From: Ctena decussata
Taxonomy: Eukaryota; Mollusca; Bivalvia; Lucinida; Lucinidae
Direction of reading: 5' to 3'
Assembly: GCA_963989385.1 (NCBI GenBank)
Contig: OZ022503.1
Coordinates: 89,625,138-89,689,137 of the forward strand
DNA length: 64,000 bases
Position 1 is the stretch's first letter, and the number at the start of each line of letters is the position of its first letter. Shown one piece after another: positions 38,642 through 50,485 of this stretch. Made by a program: the position numbers and the translations under genes. Under the pieces are notes generated by a model. That model made no database searches, was not told the DNA's origin, and was given only the letters and a program-made list of their open reading frames with translations.

Positions 38642-39486
38642 CGCTACTGCTTGCTTGTATGAGTAGGTAGCCATCTGAAACTTGGCATGTATAAAGGCCA
38701 TTAACATGTCTACATGCATGCACAATCTTATGTCAACTGACTGCATAACTTGCGAACTATAGGCATCGACATTTTTGTAAACAAAAGTTTGTGCGACTTT
38801 AGCTCCCAAACGGAATAAAAGCTAAAGCTGAAATAGCCTTCATTCTATTTCACTTATTTGTGTCTACACATGTATATGTTTTGCAGAGACTCAAAGCTCT
38901 TGAGAATGGAGAAAATGAGGTGTCAATTTTGCATTGGACCCTATGGGAAAATGCATTAAACGCCTACTCTTTAAAATGAGGTGTCAATTTTGCATTGGAC
39001 CCCATGGGAAAATGCATTAAACGCCTACTGCTCCGACGTTCAGCGACCGATAACATCCATCTTTACACTGTAAACGGTAATTACATAGGTACATGCCTGG
39101 GGCAAATAACAGCGCAAATAAGTGTCCATGTGCAGAGTAATAAAGGAGCAAACTTTTATGTATGGGCTGCAGTGGAAGTTATTGTTAAAGGTGACTTTCA
39201 CGAATCGTTCTGAAACTGTGCTAAAATTACAGATAATTCCCATATATTTCTTGGGAAAAAATCCCAGAAATTCTCCTTTCTCCGTTGTCGAGATATTCGA
39301 GGGCAAAGTCGTGCAGTTTACGACTTCCAGGGGCTATAACTCGAAAACTAAAGAAAGAGAATTTTTGGCACATATGGTCAATTGAATGTTTATCCCAACC
39401 CTCTCATTTGGCACTGGTTTCAGCCCGAATTGTGCAAGTCACCTAAGGTCACGAATCGTCCCGAACGTGTAGCCCAAATTGTGAAA
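38642..39486. repeat. Monomer m50: 61 bp insertion class plus 14 bp junction deletion
   Basis: Duplicated segment from 38912, filler CTTT before 38973, second copy from 38973. The right end stops at the 14 bp junction deletion (join 39486/39487). This is the only copy combining both structural classes. It also has GTTATTGTTAAAGG and AAAGAAAGAG, markers otherwise seen in m18/m69 and m5/m9. Confidence 0.9.
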
Positions 39487-39490
39487 CTGC
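39483..39490. repeat. 14 bp deletion at monomer junction, copy 5
   Basis: Join at 39486/39487, followed by m51 with GAACATGAGG and the 3 bp insertion. This copy lies next to a 61 bp insertion monomer, unlike the other four. Confidence 0.9.
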
Positions 39491-41074
39491 TTGCTTGTAT
39501 GAGTAGGTAGCCATCTGAAACTTGGCATGTATAAAGGCCATTAACATGTCTACATGCATGCACAATCTTATGTCAACTGATTGCATAACTTGCGAACTAT
39601 AGGCCATCGAAATTTTTGTAAACAAAAGTTTGTGCGACTTTAGCTCCCAAACGGAATAAAAGCTAAAGCTGAAATAGCCTTCATTCTATTTCACTTATTT
39701 GTGTCTACACATGTATATGTTTTGCAGAGACTCAAAGCTCTTGAGAATGGAGAACATGAGGTGTCAATTTTGCATTGGACCCTATGGGAAAATGCATTAA
39801 ACGCCTACTGCTCCGACGTTCAGCGACCGATAACATCCATCTTTACACTGTAAACGGTAATTACATAGGTACATGCCTGGGACAAATAACAGCGCAAATA
39901 ATTGTCCATGTGCAGAGTAATAAAGGAGCAAACTTTTATGTATGGGCTGCAGTGGAAGTTATTCTTAAAAGGTGACTTTCACGAGTCGTTCTGAAACTGT
40001 GCTAAAATTACAGATAATTTCCATATATTTCTTGGGAAAAAATCCCAGAAATTATTCTCCTTTCTCCGTTGTCGAGATATTCGAGGGCAAAGTCGTGCAG
40101 TTTACGACTTCCAGGGGCTATAACTCTATAACTAAAGAACGAGAATTTTTGGCACATATGGTCAATTGAATGTTTATCCCAACCCTCTCATTTGGCACTA
40201 GTTTCAGCCCGAATTGTGCAAGTCACCTAAGGTCACGAATCGTCCCGAACGTGTAGCCCAAATTGTGAAAATTTCAAACCGCTACTGCTTGCTTGTATGA
40301 GTAGGTAGCCATCTGAAACTTGGCATGTATAAAGGCCATTAACATGTCTACATGCATGCACAATCTTATGTCAACTGATTGCATAACTTGCGAACTATAG
40401 GCCATCGAAATGTTTGTAAACAAAAGTTTGTGCGACTTTAGCTCCCAAACGGAATAAAAGCTAAAGCTGAAATAGCCTTCATTCTATTTCACTTATTTGT
40501 GTCTACACATGTATATGTTTTGCAGAGACTCAAAGCTCTTGAGAATGGAGAAAATGAGGTGTCAATTTTGCATTGGACCCTATGGGAAAATGCATTAAAC
40601 GCCTACTGCTCCGACGTTCAGCGACCGATAACATCCATCTTTACACTGTAAACGGTAATTACATAGGTACATGCCTGGGGCAAATAACAGCGCAAATAAT
40701 TATGCATGTGCAGAGTAATAAAGGAGCAAACTTTTATGTATGGGCTGCAGTGGAAGTTATTCTTAAAAGGTGACTTTCACGAATCGTTCTGAAACTGTGC
40801 TAAAATTACAGATAATTCCCATATATTTCTTGGGAAAAAATCCCAGAAATTCTCCTTTCTCCGTTGTCGAGATATTCGAGGGCAAAGTCGTGCAGTTTAC
40901 GACTTCCAGGGGCTATAACTCGAAAACTAAAGAACGAGAATTTTTGGCACATATGGTCAATTGAATGTTTATCCCAACCCTCTCATTTGGCACTAGTTTC
41001 AGCCCGAATTGTGCAAGTCACCTAAGGTCACGAATCGTCCCGAACGTGTAGCCCAAATTGTGAAAATTTCAAAC

Positions 41075-41928
41075 CGCTACTGCTTGCTTGTATGAGTAGG
41101 TAGCCATCTGAAACTTGGCATGTATAAAGGCCATTAACATGTCTACATGCATGCACAATCTTATGTCAACTGATTGCATAACTTGCGAACTATAGGCATC
41201 GACATTTTTGTAAACAAAAGTTTGTGCGACTTTAGCTCCCAAACGGAATAAAAGCTAAAGCTGAAATAGCCTTCATTCTATTTCACTTATTTGTGTCTAC
41301 ACATGTATATGTTTTGCAGAGACTCAAAGCTCTTGAGAATGGAGAAAATGAGGTGTCAATTTTGCATTGGACCCTATGGGAAAATGCATTAAACGCCTAC
41401 TCTTTAAAATGAGGTGTCAATTTTGCATTGGACCCCATGGGAAAATGCATTAAACGCCTACTGCTCCGACGTTCAGCGACCGATAACATCCATCTTTACA
41501 CTGTAAACGGTAATTACATAGGTACATGCCTGGGGCAAATAACAGCGCAAATAATTGTCCATGTGCAGAGTAATAAAGGAGCAAACTTTTATGTATGGGC
41601 TGCAGTGGAAGTTATTCTTAAAGGTGACTTTCACGAATCGTTCTGAAACTGTGCTAAAATTACAGATAATTCCCATATATTTCTTGGGAAAAAATCCCAG
41701 AAATTCTCCTTTCTCCGTTGTCGAGATATTCGAGGGCAAAGTCGTGCAGTTTACGACTTCCAGGGGCTATAACTCGAAAACTAAAGAACGAGAATTTTTG
41801 GCACATATGGTCAATTGAATGTTTATCCCAACCCTCTCATTTGGCATTAGTTTCAGCCCGAATTGTGCAAGTCACCTAAGGTCACGAATCGTCCCGAACG
41901 TGTAGCCCAAATTGTGAAAATTTCAAAC
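41075..41928. repeat. Monomer m53, 61 bp insertion class (854 bp)
   Basis: Duplicated segment from 41345, second copy from 41406. All linked markers (AGGCATCGACATT, ACCCCATGGG, CTTAAAGGTGAC) are present. It precedes the m54-m56 trimer here, whereas in blocks A and B the insertion-class monomer follows the equivalent trimer. Confidence 0.92.
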
Positions 41929-44313
41929 CGCTACTGCTTGCTTGTATGAGTAGGTAGCCATCTGAAACTTGGCATGTATAAAGGCCATTAACATGTCTAC
42001 ATGCATGCACAATCTTATGTCAACTGATTGCATAACTTGCGAACTATAGGCCATCGAAATTTTTGTAAACAAAAGTTTGTGCGACTTTAGCTCCCAAACG
42101 GAATAAAAGCTAAAGCTGAAATAGCCTTCATTCTATTTCACTTATTTGTGTCTACACATGTATATGTTTTGCAGAGACTCAAAGCTCTTGAGATGGAGAA
42201 AATGAGGTGTCAATTTGGCATTGGACCCTATGGGAAAATGCATTAAACGCCTACTGCTCCGACGTTCAGCGACCGATAACATGCATCTTTACACTGTAAA
42301 CGGTAATTACATAGGTACATGCCTGGGGCAAATAACAGCGCAAATAATTGTCCATGTGCAGAGTAATAAAGGAGCAAACTTTTATGTATGGGCTGCAGTG
42401 GAAGTTATTCTTAAAAGGTGACTTTCACGAATCGTTCTGAAACTGTGCTAAAATTACAGATAATTCCCATATATTTCTTGGGAAAAAAATCCCAGAAATT
42501 CTCCTTTCTCCGTTGTCGAGATATTCGAGGGCAAAGTCGTGCAGTTTACGACTTCCAGGGGCTATAACTCGAAAACTAAAGAACGAGAATTTTTGGCACA
42601 TATGGTCAATTGAATGTTTATCCCAACCCTCTCATTTGGCACTAGTTTCAGCCCGAATTATGCAAGTCACCTAAGGTCACGAATTGTCCCGAACGTGTAG
42701 CCCAAATTGTGAAAATTTCAAACCGCTACTGCTTGCTTGTATGAGTAGGTAGCCATCTGAAACTTGGCATGTATAAAGGCCATTAACATGTCTACATGCA
42801 TGCACAATCTTATGTCAACTGATTGCATAACTTGCGAACTATAGGCCATCGAAATTTTTGTAAACAAAAGTTTGTGCGACTTTAGCTCCCAAACGGAATA
42901 AAAGCTAAAGCTGAAATAGCCTTCATTCTATTTCACTTATTTGTGTCTACACATGTCTATGTTTTGCAGAGACTCAAAGCTCTTGAGAATGGAGAACATG
43001 AGGTGTCAATTTTGCATTGGACCCTATGGGAAAATGCATTAAACGCCTACTGCTCCGACGTTTAGCGACCGATAACACCCATCTTTTCACTGTAAACGGT
43101 AATTACATAGGTACATGCCTGGGGCACATAACAGCGCAAATAATTGACCTTGTGCAGAGTAATAAAGGAGCAAACTTTTATGTATGGGCTGCAGTGGAAG
43201 TTATTCTTAAAAGGTGACTTTCACGAATCGCTCTGAAACTGTGCTAAAATTACAGACAATTCCCATATATTTCTTGGGAAAAAATCCCAGAAATTCTCCT
43301 TTCTCCGTTGTCGAGATATTCGAGGGCAAAGTCGTGCAGTTTACGACTTCCAGGGGCTATAAGTCGAAAACTAAAGAACGAGAATTTTTGGCACATATGG
43401 TCAATTGAATGTTTATCCCAACCCTCTCATTTGGCACTAGTTTCAGCCCGAATTGTGCAAGTCACCTAAGGTCACGAATCGTCCCGAACGTGTAGCCCAA
43501 ATTGTGAAAATTTCAAACCGCTACTGCTTGCTTGTATGAGTAGGTAGCCATCTGAAACTTGGCACGTATAAAGGCCATTAACATGTCTACATGCATGCAC
43601 AATCTTATGTCAACTGATTGCATAACTTGCGAACTATAGGCCATCGAAATTTTTGTAAACAAAAGTTTGTGCGACTTTAGCTCCCAAACGGAATAAAAGC
43701 TAAAGCTGAAATAGCCTTCATTCTATTTCACTTATTTGTGTCTACACATGTATATGTTTTGCAGAGACTCAAAGCTCTTGAGAATGGAGAAAATGAGGTG
43801 TCAATTTGGCATTGGACCCTATGGGAAAATGCATTAAACGCCTACTGCTCCGACGTTCAGCGACCGATAACATCCATCTTTACACTGTAAACGGTAATTA
43901 CATAGGTACATGCCCGGGGCAAATTACAGCGCAAATAATTGTCCATGTGCAGAGTAATAAAGGAGCAAACTTTTATGTATGGGCTGCAGTGGAAGTTATT
44001 CTTAAAAGGTGACTTTCACGAATCGTTCTGAAACTGTGCTAAAATTACAGATAATTCCCATATATTTCTTGGGAAAAAATCCCAGAAATTCTCCTTTCTC
44101 CGTTGTCGAGATATTCGAGGGCAAAGTCGTGCAGTTTACGACTTCCAGGGGCTATAACTCGAAAACTAAAGAACGAGAATTTTTGGAACATATGGTCAAT
44201 TGAATGTTTATCCCAACCCTCTCATTTGGCACTAGTTTCAGCCCGAATTGTGCAAGTCACCTAAGGTCACGAGTCGTCTTGAACGTGTAGCCCAAATTGT
44301 GAAAATTTCAAAC
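41929..44313. repeat. Third, diverged copy of the m28-m30 / m77-m79 trimer (m54-m56)
   Basis: This is 2385 bp long, the same as 21321-23705 and 59893-62277. m54 has CTTGAGATGG and CAATTTGGCATT. m55 has GAACATGAGG and AATCGCTCTG. m56 has GGCACGTA, CCCGGGGCAAATTACAG, TTGGAACATATGG and GAGTCGTCTTGAACG. It lacks GCGAATTATAGG, CTTAAGCTCC and GAATATTTATCC of the A/B copies, so it is older or was partly overwritten. Confidence 0.82.
42724..43518. repeat. Monomer m55, unusually diverged copy
   Basis: It carries a cluster of changes rarely or never seen elsewhere: ACATGTCTATG, GTTTAGCGACC, AACACCCATC, GGGGCACATAAC, AATTGACCTTGTG, CAGACAATTCCC and CTATAAGTCG, plus ATCTTTTCACTG shared with m32/m81. Most monomers have only a few private changes. 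No indel is present; length is exactly 795 bp. Confidence 0.85.
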
Positions 44314-46510
44314 CGCTACTGCTTGCTTGTATGAGCAGGTAGCCATCTGAAACTTGGCATGTATAAAGGCCATTAACATGTCTACATGCATGCACAATCT
44401 TATGTCAACTGATTGCATAACTTGCGAACTATAGGTCATCGAAATTTTTGTAAACAAAAGTTTGTGCGACTTTAGCTCCCAAACGGAATAAAAGCTAAAG
44501 CTGAAATAGCCTTCATTCTATTTCACTTATTTGTGTCTACACATGTATATGTTTTGCAAGGACTCAAAGCTCTTGAGAATGGAGAAAATGAGGTGTCAAT
44601 TTTGCATTGGACCCCATGGGAAAATGCATTAAACGCCTACTGCTGCGACGTTCAGCGACCGATAACATCCATCTTTACACTGTAAACGTTAATTACATAG
44701 GTACATGCCTGGGGCAAATGACAGCGCAAATAATTGTCCATGTGCAGAGTAATAAAGGAGCAAACTTTTATGTATGGGCTGCAGTGGAAGTTATTCTTAA
44801 AAGGTGACTTTCACGAATCGTTCTGAAACTGTGCTAAAATTACAGATAATTCCCATATATTTCTTGGGAAAAAATCCCAGAAATTCTCCTTTCTCCGTTG
44901 TCGAGATATTCGAGGGCAAAGTCGTGCAGTTTACGACTTCCAGGGGCTATAACTCGAAAACTAAAGAACGAGAATTTTTGGCACATATGGTCAATTGAAT
45001 GTTTATCCCAACCCTCTCATTTGGAACTAGTTTCAGCCCGAATTGTGCAAGTCACCTAAGGTCACGAATCGTCCCGAACGTGTAGCCCAAATTGTGAAAA
45101 TTTCAAACCGCTACTGCTTGCTTGTATGAGTAGGTAGCCATCTGAAACTTGGCATGTATAAAGGCCATTAACATGTCTACATGCATGCACAATCTTATGT
45201 CAACTGATTGCATAACTTGCGAATTATAGGCCATCGAAATTTTTGTAAACAAAAGTTTGTGCGACTTTAGCTCCCAAACGGAATAAAAGCTAAAGCTGAA
45301 ATAGCCTTCATTCTATTTCACTTATTTGTGTCTACACATGTATATGTTTTGCAGAGACTCAAAGCTCTTGAGAATGGAGAAAATGAGGTGTCAATTTTGC
45401 ATTGGACCCTATGGGAAAATGCATTAAACGCCTACTGCTCCGACGTTCAGCGACCGATAACATCCATCTTTACACTGTAAACGGTAATTACATAGGTACA
45501 TGCCTGGGGCAAATAACAGCGCAAATAATTGTCCATGTGCAGAGTAATAAAGGAGCAAACTTTTATGTATTGGCTGCAGTGGAAGTTATTCTTAAAAGGT
45601 GACTTTCACGAATCGTTCTGAAACTGTGCTAAAATTACAGATAATTCCCATATATTTCTTGGGAAAAAATCCCAGAAATTCTCCTTTCTCCGTTGTCGAG
45701 ATATTCGAGGGCAAAGTCGTGCAGTTTACGACTTCCAGGGGCTATAACTCGAAAACTAAAGAACGAGAATTTTTGGCACATATGGTCAATTGAATGTTTA
45801 TCCCAACCCTCTCATTTGGCACTAGTTTCAGCCCGAATTGTGCAAGTCACCTAAGGTCACGAATCGTCCCGAACGTGTAGCCCAAATTGTGAAAATTTCA
45901 AACCGCTACTGCTTGCTTGTATGAGTAGGTAGCCATCTGAAAGTTGGCATGTATAAAGGCCATTAACATGTCTACATGCATGCACAATCTTATGTCAACT
46001 GATTGCATAACTTGCGAACTATAGGCCATCGAAATTTTTGTAAACAAAAGTTTGTGCGACTTTAGCTCCCAAACGGAATAAAAGCTAAAGCTGAAATAGC
46101 CTTCATTCTATTTCACTTATTTGTGTCTACACATGTATATGTTTTGCAGAGACTCAAAGCTCTTGAGAATGGAGAAAATGAGGTGTCAATTTTGCATTGG
46201 ACCCTATGGGAAAATTCATTAAACGCCTACTGCTCCGACGTTCAGCGACCGATAACATCCATCTTTACACTGTAAACGGTAATTACATAGGTACATGCCT
46301 GGGGCAAATAACAGCGCAAAAAATTGTCCATGTGCAGAGTACTAAAGGAGCAAACTTTTATGTATGGGCTGCAGTGGAAGTTATTCTTAAAAGGTGACTT
46401 TCACGAATCGCATCGAAACTGTGCTAAAATTACAGATAATTCCCATATATAAGTCACCTAAGGTCACGAATCGTCCCGAACGTGTCGCCCAAATTGTGAA
46501 AATTTCAAAC
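44314..46510. repeat. Trimer m57-m59, related to m36-m38
   Basis: m57 has TAGGTCATCG, CTGCGACG, GTAAACGTTAATT and CAAATGACAG. m58 has GCGAATTATAGG. m59 has GCAAAAAATTG and GAGTACTAAAGG, but unlike m38 it carries the 188 bp deletion. Confidence 0.83.
45904..46510. repeat. Monomer m59, 188 bp deletion class (607 bp), with private mutations
   Basis: Deletion join at 46450/46451. GGGAAAATTCATT and the downstream CTGAATCTTGG are shared with m33. Private changes near the deletion are AATCGCATCGAAACTG and CGTGTCGCCC. In the next monomer they are AACCTCTACTG, GTATGTGTAGG and CGGAGTAAAAGC. Confidence 0.9.
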
Positions 46511-48895
46511 CTCTACTGCTTGCTTGTATGTGTAGGTAGCCATCTGAATCTTGGCATGTATAAAGGCCATTAACATGTCTACATGCATGCACAATCTTAT
46601 GTCAACTGATTGCATAACTTGCGAACTATAGGCCATCGAAATTTTTGTAAACAAAAGTTTGTGCGACTTTAGCTCCCAAACGGAGTAAAAGCTAAAGCTG
46701 AAATAGCCTTCATTCTATTTCACTTATTTGTGTCTACACATGTATATGTTTTGCAGAGACTCAAAGCTCTTGAGAATGGAGAAAATGAGGTGTCAATTTT
46801 GCATTGGACCCTATGGGAAAATGCATTAAACGCCTACTGCTCCGACGTTCAGCAACCGATAACATCCATCTTTACACTGTAAACGGTAATTACATAGGTA
46901 CATGCCTGGGGCAAATAACAGCGCAAATAATTGTCCATGTGCAGAGTAATAAAGGAGCAAACTTTTATGTATGGGCTGCAGTGGAAGTTATTCTTAAAAG
47001 GTGACTTTCACGAATCGTTCTGAAACTGTGCTAAAATTACAGATAATTCCCATATATTTCTTGGGAAAAAATCACAGAAATTCTCCTTTCTCCGTTGTCG
47101 AGATATTCGAGGGCAAAGTCGTGCAGTTTACGACTTCCAGGGGCTATAACTCGAAAACTAAAGAACGAGAATTTTTGGCACATATGGTCAATTGAATGTT
47201 TATCCCAACCCTCTCATTTGGCACTAGTTTCAGCCCGAATTGTGCAAGTCACCTAAGGTCACGAATCGTCCCGAACGTGTAGCCCAAATTGTGAAAATTT
47301 CAAACCGCTACTGCTTGCTTCTATGAGTAGGTAGCCATCTGAAACTTGGCATGTATAAAGGCCATTAACATGTCTACATGCTTGCACAATCTTATGTCAA
47401 CTGATTGCATAACTTGCGAACTATAGGCCATCGAAATTTTTGTAAACAAAAGTTTGTGCGACTTTAGCTCCCAAACGGAATAAAAGCTAAAGCTGAAATA
47501 GCCTTCATTCTATTTCACTTATTTGTGTCTACACATGTATATGTTTTGCAGAGACTCAAAGCTCTTGAGAATGGAGAAAATGAGGTGTCAATTTTGCATT
47601 GGACCCTATGGGAAAATGCATTAAACGCCTACTGCTCCGACGTTCAGCGACCGATAACATCCATCTTTACACTGTAAACGGTAATTACATAGGTACATGC
47701 CTGGGGCAAATAACAGCGCAAATAATTGTCCATGTGCAGAGTAATAAAGGAGCAAACTTTTATGTATGGGCTGCAGTGGAAGTTATTCTTAAAAGGTGAC
47801 TTTCACGAATCGTTCTGAAACTGTGCTAAAATTACAGATAATTCCCATATATTTCTTGGGAAAAAATCCCAGAAATTCTCCTTTCTCCGTTGTCGAGATA
47901 TTCGAGGGCAAAGTCGTGCAGTTTACGACTTCCAGGGGCTATAACTCGAAAACTAAAGAACGAGAATTTTTGGCACATATGGTCAATTGAATGTTTATCC
48001 CAACCCTCTCATTTGGCACTAGTTTCAGCCCGAATTGTGCAAGTCACCTAAGGTCACGAATCGTCCCGAACGTGTAGCCCAAATTGTGAAAATTTCAAAC
48101 CGCTACTGCTTGCTTGTATGAGTAGGTAGCCATCTGAAACTTGGCATGTATAAAGGCCATTAACATGTCTACATGCATGCACAATCTTATGTCAACTGAT
48201 TGCATAACTTGCGAACTATAGGCCATCGAAATTTTTGTAAACAAAAGTTTGTGCGACTTTAGCTCCCAAACGGAATAAAAGCTAAAGCTGAAATAGCCTT
48301 CATTCTATTTCACTTATTTGTGTCTACACATGTATATGTTTTGCAGAGACTCAAAGCTCTTGAGAATGGAGAAAATGAGGTGTCAATTTTGCATTGGACC
48401 CTATGGGAAAATGCATTAAACGCCTACTGCTCCGACGTTCAGCGACCGATAACATTCATCTTTACACTGTAAACGGTAATTACATAGGTACATGCCTGGG
48501 GCAAATAACAGCGCAAAAAATTGTCCATGTGCAGAGTACTAAAGGAGCAAACTTTTATGTATGGGCTGCAGTGGAAGTTATTCTTAAAAGGTGACTTTCA
48601 CGAATCGTTCTGAAACTGTGCTAAAATTACAGATAATTCCCATATATTTCTTGGGAAAAAATCCCAGAAATTCTCCTTTCTCCGTTGTCGAGATATTCGA
48701 GGGCAAAGTCGTGCAGTTTACGACTTCCAGGGGCTATAACTCGAAAACTAAAGAACGAGAATTTTTGGCACATATGGTCAATTGAATGTTTATCCCAACC
48801 CTCTCATTTGGCACTAGTTTCAGCCCGAATTGTGCAAGTCACCTAAGGTCACGAATCGTCCCGAACGTGTAGCCCAAATTGTGAAAATTTCAAAC

Positions 48896-50485
48896 CGCTA
48901 CTGCTTGCTTCTATGAGTAGGTAGCCATCTGAAACTTGGCATGTATGAAGGCCATTAACATGTCTACATGCATGCACAATCTTATGTCAACTGATTGCAT
49001 AACTTGCGAACTATAGGCCATCGAAATTTTTGTAAACAAAAGTTTGTGCGACTTTAGCTCCCAAACGGAATAAAAGCTAAAGCTGAAATAGCCTTCATTC
49101 TATTTCACTTATTTGTGTCTACACATGTATATGTTTTGCAGAGACTCAAAGCTCTTGAGAATGGAGAAAATGAGGTGTCAATTTTGCATTGGACCCTATG
49201 GGAAAATGCATTAAACGCCTACTGCTCCGACGTTCAGCGACCGATAACATCCATCTTTACACTGTAAACGGTAATTACATAGGTACATGCCTGGGGCAAA
49301 TAACAGCGCAAATAATTGTCCATGTGCAGAGTAATAAAGGAGCAAACTTTTATGTATGGGCTGCAGAAGAAGTTATTCTTAAAAGGTGACTTTCACGAAT
49401 CGTTCTGAAACTGTGCTAAAATTACAGATAATTCCCATATATTTCTTGGGAAAAAATCCCAGAAATTCTCCTTTCTCCGTTGTCGAGATATTCGAGGGCA
49501 AAGTCGTGCAGTTTACGACTTCCAGGGGCTATAACTCGAAAACTAAAGAACGAGAATTTTTGGCACATATGGTCAATTGAATGTTTATCCCAACCCTCTC
49601 ATTTGGCACTAGTTTCAGCCCGAATTGTGCAAGTCACCTAAGGTCACGAATCGTCCCGAACGTGTAGCCCAAATTGTGAAAATTTCAAACCGCTACTGCT
49701 TGCTTGTATGAGTAGGTAGCCATCTGAAACTTGGCATGTATGAAGGCCATTAACATGTCTACATGCATGCACAATCTTATGTCAACTGATTGCATAACTT
49801 GCGAACAATAGGCCATCGAAATTTTTGTAAACAAAAGTTTGTGCGACTTTAGCTCCCAAACGGAATAAAAGCTAAAGCTGAAATAGCCTTCATTCTATTT
49901 CACTTATTTGTGTCTACACATGTATATGTTTTGCAGAGACTCAAAGCTCTTGAGAATGGAGAAAATGAGGTGTCAATTTTGCATTGGACCCTATGGGAAA
50001 ATGCATTAAACGCCTACTGCTCCGACGTTCAGCAACCGATAACATCCATCTTTACACTGTAAACGGTAATTACATAGGTACATGCCTGGGGCAAATAACA
50101 GCGCAAATAATTGTCCATGTGCAGAGTAATAAAGGAGCAAACTTTTATGTATGGGCTGCAGAAGAAGTTATTCTTAAAAGGTGACTTTCACGAATCGTTC
50201 TGAAACTGTGCTAAAATTACAGATAATTCCCATATATTTCTTGGGAAAAAATCCCAGAAATTCTCCTTTCTCCGTTGTCGAGATATTCGAGGGCAAAGTC
50301 GTGCAGTTTACGACTTCCAGGGGCTATAACTCGAAAACTAAAGAACGAGAATTTTTGGCACATATGGTCAATTGAATGTTTATCCCAACCCTCTCATTTG
50401 GCACTAGTTTCAGCCCGAATTGTGCAAGTCACCTAAGGTCACGAATCGTCCCGAACGTGTAGCCCAAATTGTGAAAATTTCAAAC
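48896..50485. repeat. Twin monomers m63-m64 (795 bp each)
   Basis: Adjacent copies 48896-49690 and 49691-50485 share GCTGCAGAAGAAG (instead of GCTGCAGTGGAAG) and GTATGAAGGCC, found in no other copies. This marks a recent one-monomer duplication. They differ at TTCTATGAG/TTGTATGAG, CGAACAATAGG (m64) and CAGCAACCG (m64). Confidence 0.85.
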
